Below, piece after piece: positions 32,785 through 44,795 of a stretch of DNA of 64,000 nt. Each line of letters starts with the position of its first letter. The first letter of the stretch is position 1. Both the position numbers and the translations under genes were made by a program. The notes beneath the pieces are model-generated. The model did no database searches and was not told where the DNA came from. It was given only the letters and a program-made list of their open reading frames with translations. This DNA is from Solanum dulcamara (Eukaryota > Streptophyta > Magnoliopsida > Solanales > Solanaceae). The DNA lies in NCBI RefSeq assembly GCF_947179165.1, contig NC_077239.1, positions 34,486,134-34,550,133 on the forward strand, read 5' to 3'.

Positions 32785-34403
32785 ATATTTTGGTATAAGT
32801 TCGTACAACTATTTTTCTTTCCTTTTGGAAAGTGTTGGCCTTAAGTGAATTGTGTGTGGACTATGAGGATAATTCCATTCCCAGGATTCCAAGTACGCCT
32901 CATAACCCCTATCCACTGTTTAGTATTAGAGTTCCTGTGAATATTAAGTATTGCCTAGTAGGGCTTCTATGGGTTAGAATGTAATGTATGGGAAGCTATC
33001 TCTCATTTTCATTGAGATATATTTGATACGAAAATAAGATTACAATGCCATAGGGGTTCACAGAGCCCCATGAAGGGCCGGGTACGAGATATGTATATCA
33101 TGACCACTAGAAGAAAAGTACAGACCACATAGAGTTTACTCACTTTCTTTTTGGCATGTCCTAGTTGTAAGCTAAATGTGATACGAGCTCCGGGGTAATT
33201 CCATTCCTAAGTATCTCTTATTTACTTCTGAATATTGAACTCCTACAGTAGTCGAACTATTTCCCTGGAAACTTTTATATGTTAAAAAGGTACCAAATGT
33301 ACAGGCTCCAAGTCTTAAAGACTATACGAGATTAAGTGTTTTGATTCCATAAATGATTTGGCCCTACGTTAATACATGTCTAGGATCCCTGAGATTACTT
33401 TTGAGATAGCCCATAATGGCATTTAGAGGACACTCGAGATGACTACACCGTTACTCGGGTCCTCAAACAAAAGCTTAACTTTCTTATTTGGTCGAGTCTC
33501 TGATAATGATTTAAATTGCATATAGTTACTCATGACTCTACTCGTGCATACTGTAACACTTCTTTCACTGAGTCCCGAGCCGGGTACGTTATCGTGCACA
33601 ATTCACTGCATTGTTCACCGAGCCCTCACTAGAGGGACGGGTACGTATGTATATATATGATGATGTGTTGTAATAAGGTGGTGATGGCGAGCCTATGATA
33701 GTCCTATAGATGTGATTCACCAGACCCCTGAAAGGGCCGGCTATATTGTATAAATAGAGCATGCATGCTTTTGTAATTCACAGGGTACAGGTACATGTTT
33801 CTAATTTGATAATTGTTTCCCCTGCTTCTCTATTTTGGATAAACCTCCGGTTGTATTATGTTACGTTTTACATACTCAGTACATATATCGTACTAACCTT
33901 CTTTCCTTGGGGGGGCTGCGTTTTATGCCCGCAGATACAGGTACAGGTTTTGGGAGTCCGTCAGCTTAGGATTTCGCTCAGCTCAGCCGGAGGAGGTTCC
34001 ATTGTATCAGAGCCTAGTTTTTGATACTGACCATTGATGTACACAAATTATTTTGTCTATTCAGGGGTACGGCGGGGGCCCTGTCCCGCCATATGTTGTC
34101 ATTAATATTTTTAGAGGTTTGTAGACATGTATATGTGGGTTGTTTATGTTAGTTTGATTTAGCTGGATCCTCATGATAGATGATATATGTTATTATGTTA
34201 TGGTAGCCTTGTCGGCTTGCGTGCCCTGTCATGTCGTGATACAAACGTAAAGGGCTACAGGTTTATGAAAATATTATCACCCAGTGGGGCTTTGTGACCT
34301 GATATTATCTTATTTACAATTTAATGTGACCACAGCTAATAGATATGTGTACGGGGGGTCCAAGTCGGACCCTAGTCGCGGCCTACGGGGTTGGGTCGTG
34401 ACA
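32781..34403 (+). repeat. LTR D1: right part of the 5' LTR of element D
   Basis: Corresponds to 40446-42072 of the complete 3' LTR. Ends GGTTGGGTCGTGACA before a primer-binding site. The left 1.9 kb of the LTR is not contiguous; inverted LTR H takes its place. It forms an inverted repeat of about 1.6 kb with 29685-31310. Confidence 0.88.
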
Positions 34404-34407
34404 AAAG

Positions 34408-34419
34408 TGGTATCAGAGC
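34408..34419 (+). other. Primer-binding site of element D
   Basis: TGGTATCAGAGC lies 4 bases after the LTR end; initiator tRNA-Met type, followed by the AGTTCGTCCTCGGATTGTCT leader shared with B. Confidence 0.9.
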
Positions 34420-36499
34420 AGTTCGTCCTCGGATTGTCTGCAGATCGTGTCTAGTAGAGTCTTGATTATCGATGTGTTGTGCACCACATCTATAAACAGG
34501 AAGCTACAGGGCATTTAGGATGTTTTATTTCCTTCACATCTGAGATCGTGCTTTAGATCCGAGTCATAGGAAAAATTCTTTATACTAACTTTGGATCTTA
34601 ACAAAAGGATGACACCAATAGAAAGAAGTAATTGACGACATGGAAAGTTACGAAGCATGTAGGTAAGTAAAGTAAAGCCACAAAAGATATCTGTTTGGTA
34701 AGGTATTGAACTAATATTGAAATGTAAAGTTGAAACCTGAAAGGAAGGCAAACAGGAAATGTCACAGATGCAGTTTGAAGTTGGACATACGAGGTAAGTC
34801 CAGTATTTTTATATTACTATTAATATTGAAAGCCCTGTGTGGCTGCGATATGAGATCACATTGAAAGACCTGTGCGGCTATGGTATGATATGTATATATA
34901 TATATATGTTGGCCCTGTGAGGCATTGTTGGTATTTTCTGCGTGCAGGTTATGGGATAGTAAGAAGTGTAGAGGAAACTCTGCTGAAATTCTCCCAGAAC
35001 AAGAAAAATGGAGTAAAACATAGCTTATAACATGTCTGGGAAATTGATATCGGGTACCTATAGGATGCTAAATTAAAGCTGTAAGAGATACTCTTTATGT
35101 CATCTATAAGGGATACCCTTTTCAGTTGAAAATTTTTGTTTTGGAGGGCTAAAAGCTTATCTAAGTAGTAAAGTTTAGACTACGGTATCTCCAGCCGTAT
35201 TTGTACTATGAGAATATAACCAGAAGGCTCAGGATGAAGGATAAGATGTCACGCGAATGAGTTTCACTCTTTTTGGAAAAAATACCAAGCCCTCAACTTC
35301 TAATTGTAAATTAGATGAGTTGTTCATAACCCGAGGGTAAACTCCGAAGGAGACCAGGTGGGTCAAGTATTAAAAGATGTACTATGATGTTTAGGAAGTT
35401 CTGATTTCTTCCAACAATGGTTGGAAAATGATTTAGCGTAACAGTTTATAGCTCTCCACCGACTAACTGGGGAAAGAACTTCTAAAAGAAGTACCTCATA
35501 GAGATGTCAGGAACTGAATACGAATACGAACTAAAAGAGGGATATCGATATGTAAGTATGAATTAAACAGAGTGATACAGTTATAGAGGGATAAAGTAGG
35601 ACCACTAGTAAGGCGCACCTGGTATATGTTGACTAAGTTAAAAGCCTGTGTTGAGAATGCAGTAAGAGCATGGGGCTTAAGATATAAAAAAATGACGCGT
35701 GTACATAACGTCGCCCTAAAAATAAGGGAACCCTTATAGGAAGAGGACGACAAACTTAAGGAATAATGGCACAACTTCCATTCATCCCAAGAAACAAAGG
35801 ATACAGGTTGGGATAAAGCCACTACTTTAAGAAAACCTGGAATAGTTATCGTCAGAATATTAGTACTGCCTAATTGAAATTGGAACGACTACAAGTACAA
35901 ACAGAGGAAAGTACGAGTACCTTCTAAAGGGGGGAAGTTAATGAGAAAATGGCAAAAGTAAGGTTAAGGCAATCGATATGGGAATATATTTGAGAGGAAC
36001 GTCTAAACTTCAATAAGATATCCGGCCGAACCAAGTTAGAAAGGTTCGGAAGCTGCCAATAATTGGATAGAAGCCAGAATGCTACATGAGGCAGCGTTAA
36101 GAAGTTTGTGACGAGACCCTGAACAACATAACACTAGAAGGCAGTTGCGTATAAAAATAGAAGAGTGTAACCGTGAAAGGATATCAACCAACTTAAGAGA
36201 CATTATGAAGGATAATGACAGCATGCTAGACCAAAAGACAAAACGTTGGTCATAGAGTTAGTCGCAAATGATGTTGCGATAGAAAAATAACCAAAAGAAA
36301 AGGAATAGAAAGCCTCCTGTGGTAGAAAATGGGGAGAACACAAAGTGAATAGAGGATAGCGGAACTAAAGGTCTACACTGATACTGGTTGTAAGATAACA
36401 GAGGAAGGGACAAGGAAAAACATAAAGACTTGCGAGACAACGCTGAGGTAAATCTTGGGCTAAATTGAGTGCCCGCACATCATAGAAAGGATTACAATG

Positions 36500-36618
36500 A
36501 AATGCGACACGAAGACTTCCCAGGAAAGTCACCCATCCCACTATTACTCTCGCCCCAGCACGTTTAACTTCGAAATTCTAATGGAACTTAATGCATTAGT
36601 ACTAGTATGATCACGCGA
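36500..36618 (-). rRNA. 5S rRNA-derived sequence, antisense to element D
   Basis: On the minus strand it spans 5S from GATCATAC to the CACGAAG...CGCATT end. Box A reads AAGTTAAACGTGCT and box C GGATGGGTGACTTTCC, so the promoter elements are more mutated than in B. The 5' part near ACTAGTACTAATGCATTAAG is closer to genuine 5S (TAATGCA) than in B. The flanks are homologous to those in B, so the insertion predates the split of the B and D families. Confidence 0.82.
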
Positions 36619-37659
36619 GATGGAAGAATCTGAACTAGCAACGGAGAAACGATATGAGATTATGTACCCAGAGTATTATAAGATACGTAAGGCAATTCTA
36701 ACAAGGACTTAAGCAAAACAAGAAGGATTAGCTAATTGCTAACTAACGATGCACTGAAATGTCACAGCTCTTCAACATAGAACCAGGTAATGAGAAAAAA
36801 ACCGCAGAATGACTATATGGGCCAGTGGGTGAGGGAATTTCAACACCACTTGGTAGCCAACTCTGAGGATGAAAAAGCAGAACCCCAAAAGGTAAGAGTA
36901 CCAGCTGATGTAATTTACAAATGACAGGAAATAGTGCCCAAGGTCGAAAATCCCACAATATGACTAGGACTACAAAACTCATTTTGCACCCCAACACCAG
37001 ATGACTCTAGGGGAAGGTTACTTGTGGATTAACGATATTAGTCCCTTCTCTTTTGATCAAAGGCTACCTACTCAGCCGAGAAGGTGTAAAATTGTAGGGT
37101 GAAGAAATGGTAAGACCTTACAGAATCCTCATAGCTATTATTCCAGGCAAGAAGCCCAAGTTACAATTAACTGCCGAGAGATGCAAAATAGGTTAAGCCA
37201 AATTACCGAGATGGAATTAGTGCTATGGGTGGAGTAAGACATGGCCATGAGTGGACCAGGGATCTACCCCTACATTGAGTGTAGGATAAGGGAGAAAAAG
37301 GCAGGGTAAAACATGAGGACTAGCGAGGTAATGCTAGGATAATTTTTGTATCCTCTCATAATCTTGTAAAGGTAAAGAATGACACAAAATAATGAGAAGG
37401 CCTATATGAGACTAAGGATTCCCAAATTAGCAACATCATTACATACCTATGTTATACTCTTCAAGAGTAGGGTGCTATACGGGTTGTTGCGAGAAGGCTA
37501 ACGAATCAGCTCATTTTCTTTCAGGCAAGACCACCTATGCAGCTGGAACTAGGTGAAGTTATATGACAAGGAAGTAGTAAGGTTCCGTAAGGTTTCCCCT
37601 GCTAATATCTCAGATAGAGGGACTTCAATTATGATTAATATCTAGAGAACAGTCCAAGC

Positions 37660-38268
37660 AAAGCTCGGGATCACAGATAGGTCTGCATACCATATTTTTC
37701 CTTGAGCTGCTGAATCGACTGAGCATACTATTATATGGTTGGCTTTAAGAGTAACTGAGACAATCATCCACCACTTATTAAGTTTAACTACCATAATGTC
37801 TACCACTTTGGTATCCCAATGACTCCGTACAAGACTGGTAGAGTAAGACATGTAAGTCCCCTATTGGATGGGTAGATGTTAGAAAGACTAAGCTAAAAAG
37901 GCCCCGACATGATTAAGCAAGCTGTTGACTAAAAGCCTAGAGTCGACAGAAACAACATATAGATAATCGACATCGACATACAGAGTTCAAATTAATTATT
38001 GGATGCTCATAACATAGTCACCCAAAAAAGGAAACTTAGCCCAAATTGTATTAGATGGTATCAAGTTGCTCGTAAGGTGGGCAAAGTGGCCGGTAAGTTG
38101 AACTTACCACCTTATTTGAAATCTATACGCCCAGTCCCTCAAATAGAAATGCTTCGCAAGGATACTGACGAACCACCTAGGGTATATTCCATAAATGAGG
38201 TCCAGGAGATAGAATCCTATGAGGAAAAACCTACCACTATCCTAGATCGGCAAACTGAAAGATTATAA
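37660..38268 (+). pseudogene. Integrase core/C-terminal remnant, element D
   Basis: Colinear with the B integrase remnants. The first part (37660-37900) has decayed LIKF, MTPYK and related pieces with stops. The second (37999-38268) is open, with RKLSPNCIRWYQVARKVGKV, KLNLPPYL, IEMLRKDTDEPP and the ILDRQT tail still in frame before TAA. It is the best preserved C-terminal tail of the three B/D copies. Catalytic residues are missing. Confidence 0.8.
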
Positions 38269-38522
38269 ACTAAAGACGTGCCTTCTGTCAAGACACGGTG
38301 GAAAAACCTAAACCAGAAAGAGAGTGACCGGGGAAACTGAGGAAAGTAGGAAACATAAGTATTCTCACCTATTCCCGACATTAGCAGGTAACCCCAACTC
38401 CTGAAACTCGTATATTAAGTGCCTGGGTAGAATTATGTATTATGGAAACAACAAAGAATCTCCCTATGATTTGTATAAGGTGCTAAGAGAAGTTTTGTCT
38501 AACATTCGGGGACGAATATTCT

Positions 38523-38535
38523 AAAGGGGGTAGGA
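38523..38535 (+). other. Polypurine tract of element D
   Basis: AAAGGGGGTAGGA directly before TGTTACACCCC; one T interrupts the purine run. Confidence 0.88.
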
Positions 38536-41500
38536 TGTTACACCCCATGCTTTTAAAACTCGGAAGGTCTCATAAGTTCCTTAGATATTATCATATGAAC
38601 CAGATATGCTACGACACTATCAAATGACTCCAACAAAGGGAGGATGTGATACCCCATAGTAGAGAAGGTTGGAGATGAAATCATAAGAGTCCAAAAGGAA
38701 TTAGAGGCCAAGTAATGGGTCGTAGGACTCGAGTTACCTACATAAGCTACTAACTTGGAAGTCTTACATACTTAATCTATCGGAGCACGTACCAAGCTTG
38801 CGAAGCAAGGATTGCATAGGCTCTTAAAATGAGACGAGATTACGAACCCACGGGGAAGGGAACAAGATGAAATGAGGAAGCCAATAAGAGAGTGACACGT
38901 GGCAGCACCTCAAGCAAGGAGGTGACCCACCTACCTGCTTGGGGGTGGGGGTGGACCCCACTGCTATGTGGCAGCCCCTAAGTGGTTGCATAGATCTGGT
39001 GGCCCAATCACGGCTGGACACATGTCACCCTAGGGGGCTGACATGTGTCACCCCCATAGCCACCCTATATATATGGGTATTATGACTAATTAGTTCATTC
39101 TTAGCCAAAATCAGTCCAAAAACATCAGCAGCATAAGGAGAGAACGTGAGAGAGAAAGGCAACCATAGCTTGGAAGTTTAAAGGTAGGTTTTCTAATTTT
39201 CTCTCCATGAATTAATTATATACGACGTTCCTAAAATATGTGGAGGTGTATATATGTATTTTACGATGCTTACGGAACCATATTTTCAGTTCTTCACTTG
39301 GAAAACTAAGAGAAACTTAAAGAGAAAACGCTAGGGCATAAACCCGTTTTTGGAGGGGACAGTTGTTAGTAATATTGGTATAACTTCTTGTGTATAGCTT
39401 AGTTCCGGGTGATTCAATATGTTTTGTAAAGGTATTTCATAGGTATATAACTTTTATTTAGACTTTCAAATCCAGGTTTGCTTTTATCTTCGCAAAAAAG
39501 GGTGATGAAGTGGAGAGGAGGAGGTACTGCCCAGATTGGGTTTTGGAAATCCTACACAGATAGCTGTGAGTATTTTGGTCATATATTTTTATAAACAATT
39601 GTTGTAGGGGTAATTCAAAATTGTTTACGACCTTGATACACATGTGTATAACTTTCATTGAGTCCAGAAATCCTATTTCCCTCAATTACCCCTCCGAAAC
39701 TAAGCGACAATATAAGACAGTGGGCTGCCCAGATTTCTCATTTTGATAGTTCTGGCGAGTTTGACAAGTTTATCATAAGGTAAGGTTTATTCTTTAAATT
39801 TGAGATTTATGTGTTCTTATGGAGCATGTTACACGCCCTATAGGTGGCTGGAAGTGTGTAAATATCATTGGAATACTTGGCGTTCGGAATAAACTAAATT
39901 GTAGTCGTTATAGTCGAATTGTCGTCAAAGTAAGGCGTTGTTCTTGTGAGTTGCTGCATCAGGGGTGTGGTGTGTTATTACAGGACCTAAACATGTTCTA
40001 ATATGGTTTAGGGTAATGCTGGTTGAAGCCACATGACCCCCCATTGCGTATAATTAAAGGCGTTACAAAATAAAGGCTAGACGCCCTATTGTGATATCGT
40101 ATTTTTGAATAAGTCGGTTGGAATTTATGTTGTATATTGTTGGAATGAATTGCTGCAGGTTGTTGTTTTTGGTTGGCTGTAGGTCTTAGGGACCCAATTG
40201 GAAATTCAGATAGGGCATATTATAGGGGAGGTGCTGCCCAATTTTCGTTAACGCCTTAACAAACTAAAGGACTAGTCGAGGAAACGACTAAGGAAATAGA
40301 TTCCATTAACATTAAGGAATAATCCAAGATGCTAGAAAGTTAAGAGTAGTTGATATTCGTATTACTTTCATATTGAATAGGTTCAAAAGACAACGAGACG
40401 AGCAGGATAAAGGGTAACTCCCAAAAGGTATGTAAAGCTTTCTCTTGGCATATTTTGGTATAAGTTCGTACAACTATTTTTCTTTCCTTTTGGCAAGTGT
40501 TGGCCTTAAGTGAATTGTGTATGGACTATGGGGATAATTCCATTCCCAGGATTCCAAGTACGCCTCATAACCCCCCTCCACTATTCAGTATTAGAGTTCT
40601 TGTGAATATTAAGTATTGCCTAGTAGGGCTTCTATGGGTCAGAATGTAATGTATGGGAAGCTATCTCACATTTCCATTGAGATATATTTGATACGAAAAT
40701 AAGATTACAATGCCATAGGGGTTCATCGAGCTCCATGAAGGGCCGGGTATGAGATATGTATATCATGACCACCAGAAGAAAAGTACAGACCACATAGAGT
40801 TTACTCACTTTCTTTTTGGCATGTCCTAGTTGTAAGCTAAATGTGATACGAGCTCCGGGGTAATTCCATTCCTAAGTATCTCTTATTTACTTCTGAATAT
40901 TAAACTCCTACAGTAGTCGAACTATTTCCCTAGAAACTTTTATATGTTAAAAAGGTACCAAATGTGCAGGCTCCAAGTCTTAAAGACTATACGAGATTAA
41001 GTGTTTTGATTCCATAAATGATTTGGCCCTACGTTAATACATGTCTAGGGTCCCTAAGATTACTTTTGAGATAGCCCATAATGGCATTTAGAGGACACTC
41101 GAGATGACTACACCATTACTCGGGTCCTCAAACAAAAGCTTAACTTTCTTATTTGGTCGAGTCTTTGATAATGATTTAAATTACATATAGTTACTCACGA
41201 CTCTACTCGTGCATACTGTAATACTTTTTTCACCGAGTCCCGGGCCGGGTACGTTATCGTGCACAATTTACTACATTGTTCACCGAGCCCCTCACTAGAG
41301 GGCCGGGTACATATGTATATATATGATGATGTGTTGTAATAAGGTGGTGATGGCGCCGGGCCTATGATGGTCCTACAAATGTGATTCACTGGACCCTTGA
41401 AAGGGTCGGCTATATTGTATAAATGGAGCATGCATGCTTTTGTAATTCACAAGGTACAGGTACATGTTTCTGATTTGATAATTGTTTCCCCTGCTTCTCT

Positions 41501-42072
41501 ATTTTGGATATACCTCCGGTTGTATTATGTTATGTTTTACATACTCAGTACATATACCGTACTGACCCGCTTTCCTCGGGTGGGCTGCGTTTCATGCCCG
41601 CAAATACAGGTATAGGTTTTGGGAGTCCGTCATCTTAGGATTTTGCTCAGCTCAGCCGAAGGAGGATCCATTGTATCGGAGCCTAGTTTTTGATACTGAC
41701 CATTGATGTACAAAAATTATTTTGTCTATTCAGGGGTACGGCGGGGGCCCTGTCCCACCATATGTTGTCATTAATATTTTTAGAGGTCTGCAGACATGTA
41801 TATGTGGGTTGTTTATGTTAGTTTGATTTAGCTGGATCCTCATGATAGATGATATATGTTATTATGTTATGGCAGCCTTGTCGGCTTGCGTGCCCTGTCA
41901 TGTCGTGATACAAACGTAAAGGGCTATAGGTTTATGAAAATGTTATTGCCTAGTGGGGCTCTGTGACCTGATATTATCTTATTTATGATTTAATGTGACC
42001 ACAACTAATAGATATGTGTACGGGGGGTCCAAGTCGGACCCCAGTCGCGTCCTACGGGATTGGGTCGTGACA
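38536..42072 (+). repeat. LTR D2: complete 3' LTR of element D
   Basis: 3,537 bp, TGTTACACCCC to GGGTCGTGACA. U3 has the CAAGCAAGGAGGTG hairpin region, a TGACATGTGTCA palindrome and a canonical-looking TATA box CTATATATATGG (39065-39076). A donor-like AAAGGTAGGTTTTC is near 39182. The D-specific block lies at about 39355-39790. Hairpin array 41230-41410. The bases after 42072 are LTR E sequence, with no matching target-site duplicate found at G's left edge. Confidence 0.9.
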
Positions 42073-44795
42073 GTAAAGAAGGTTGGAAATAGAGTAAAGA
42101 GAAGTCGGAAGGAGTTGGAGGCCAAGTGATGTGTCGTAGGACTCGATTTACCAATGTACACCCTTAACTTAGAAGTTTTACATACCTAAGCTATTTGAGT
42201 GCATACAAAGCTTGCGTAGCACGAATGACATATGCTCTCAAAATAAGACAAGATTACGAAACCAAGAGGAAGAGAAAAAAAGATGTATGGCAGACAATGA
42301 GGAGGTTACATGTGGCAGCACCTCAAGCAAGTAGGTGACCCACCTGCTTGGGGGAGGTGGGCCCCACTGCCATGTGGCAGCCTCTCCTTCAATGCATGGA
42401 TGCGGTGGTTCAATAGGGGTTGGACATGGGTCACCTCTAGGGGCTGACACATGTCACTCCCTAGGACCACATATATATGTGTATATACAGCATACACTTC
42501 AGATTGTTCCTTAAAAATTCAGCCAAAACAAGAAAATACAAACCCTAAAGTGGAGAGGAAAACGTGACGACTTAGGAGAAAAAATAAGGTAAGTCCCGAT
42601 TTTGTTTCATAAATTAATTACCTAGCGTATACCATGATGATATGGAAGTATTAGTAGTATAAAATTAGAGTTTGGTGCAGCAAAAATTGGTCAGCAAGCT
42701 GCCACGGCGTTACATCGCGCTAAAAGAAGTTATGAGGTACAATTTCGGTGAGTTCTAGCCGATTTCGGGAAAGGTAAGATCTTCCCCTCTAATTTGAAGT
42801 TTATGATGTTATTATAGGGTGTATTACACACCTTGTGGGCTGCTGGAAGTTGGGAAAAAGTTGTGAAAAGTTCGACATTCGAAATAAACGAAATTGGAAT
42901 CGCTATAGTTGAATTGTAATCGAATAATGCATTGTGCTTGTGGTGTGTGACTGCTGGTTGTGTGGTGATGTATTGTGATGCTGGAATATGAGTTAATAAG
43001 GGAGTGGGAGCTCTAGTTTCAGCCACACGACCATCTACTTTGCACAATTAAAGAATTCACGAAAGGAAGATAAAAACCCTAGTTTTGGTATCGTAGTTTC
43101 GAATGAGTTGTTTGGGGGTTTATATTGTGTAATGTTGCTATAATATACATATATATAAGATGCTGGTTATGTTGCTGGTTGGTTGTAGGTGTTAAGGACA
43201 TAATTGATAATTCGAATAGGGCACATTATAGGGGAGGTGTTGTCTAATTTCCATTAACGCCTTAACTAGTTAAGGAACTAGTCAAGAAGGCGAGCGAAGG
43301 GATGAATGCTATGAATACTCATGGATAGTCTAAGTTGCTGAAAAGTCTAAGGTTGTTAATACTTGCATTACTTCCATGTTAAATAGGTTTCGAGAACAAC
43401 GACGTGAACACTATTAAGGGGAGTCCATAAGAGGTATGTGAAGCCTATCCCTTCTCTTCTTTCGGCATGTCGTAGAGGTAAGTAAATAGTGATATAATCT
43501 CTAAAGTGATTCCATCCCTGAATGTCTTTTATTCAGTTCTGAATGTTGAGGTTTTATGATAGTTAAGTTACTTTCCTTGAATCGTTTATATATTGAGGAC
43601 TTAATGAATATACGGACTCCTAGTCATAGGACTATACAAAGGCAAATACTCTAGAGTTCTTAAGTGAATAGTAATACTTTAGTATACGTCTAGGGACCTC
43701 GAGATGCTAATTAATGTAGCCCCTAATGGCATTTAGAGGGCAGCTAGAATGACTATACTATTACTTGAATCCTCAGACGATAGTTTAGTCCTCTTACATA
43801 GTTGAGTCTCTGATGTCAATTTAAATTGCATATAGTTACTCACGACTCTACTCGTGTATACTGTAACCCTTCTTTCACCGAGTCCCGGGCCGGGTACATT
43901 ATTGTGCACAATTCACTGCATCACTCATCGAGCCCCTCACTAGAGGGCCGGGTACGTATGTATATATATAATAATGGGTTGGAATAAGGTGGTGATGGCA
44001 CTAGGGCCATGATGATTTTACAGATGTGATTCACCGGACCCCAGAAGGGGCCGGCTATATGATATAATTTGAACATGCATACTTCTATGATTCATCGAGT
44101 ACAAGTACATGTTTCTGATTTGATAATTTGTTCCCCTACTCCTCTATTTCGGATATACCTCTAGTTATATTATGTTACACTTTACATACTCAGTACATAT
44201 GTCGTACTGACTCCCTTTCTTTGGGGGGGACTATGTTTCATGCCCACAGGAATAGGTGCACAGGTTGGGGATCCGCTAGTGTAAGAGTCCCACTCAGTAA
44301 CCCAAGAGTGCTCCATTATGCTGGAGCCTGATTTTGGGTACTAAACTCTGATGTGCATATTAGTTTTGTTCACGAGTAGGACGGGGGCCCAGTCCCACCT
44401 TATGTTACTGTTTTCTTACTCTTAGAGGTCTGTTGATACAGATGTGGGTTGTACGTATGTAAGTTATGTGTGTATATAAGTGTATATAAGCTGTATATGC
44501 ACTGTATATGAACTGTATATGAGTGGTATATGAGTCGAATATGCGTGAATGTACAGTTGTGCTGATATAACTTATGATTTAGGATGTTTCCTGTGTCGTG
44601 GCGGCCTTGTCAGCTTGCGTATATGTGTATCATGGAACGATCCTATAGGTTACAATAGCCTTGTCGGCTTGTATGTTTTCTTATCTGTTGGTGTATTTTG
44701 AGTGTGATTAGGAGATAGACTAGGTATAGTTGGCCGGGTATACAGGTGTATCTAGTTCAGGCACTTGTCACGGCCTACGAGGTTGGGTCGTGACA
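42073..44795 (+). repeat. LTR E, left end truncated
   Basis: It begins GTAAAGAAGGTTGG, a point about 115 bp into related LTRs, and ends GAGGTTGGGTCGTGACA. It has hairpins (42325-42352), TATA run (42469-42482), a GGTAAG motif near 42589, a hairpin array (43878-44050) and an 11-bp repeat (44468-44543). No primer-binding site follows, so it is a solo or rearranged LTR. From 43713 on it lies in the tandem duplication. Confidence 0.82.
44468..44543 (+). repeat. 11-bp tandem repeat in LTR E
   Basis: Units of the type CTGTATATGAA repeat about six or seven times; duplicated at 50450-50525. Confidence 0.8.

Larger units (their letters stand above)
34404..38535 (+). mobile_element. Internal domain of element D (LARD-like, non-autonomous)
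   Basis: 4.1 kb from the primer-binding site to the polypurine tract. It includes the shared leader, an acceptor-like TTTTCTGCGTGCAG ending at 34947, a segment (35220-36400) missing from B but partly shared with A and J, an antisense 5S-derived segment at 36500-36618 and an integrase remnant at 37660-38268. No gag, protease or reverse transcriptase motif was found, and no counterpart of the B 163-codon frame. Confidence 0.8.
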
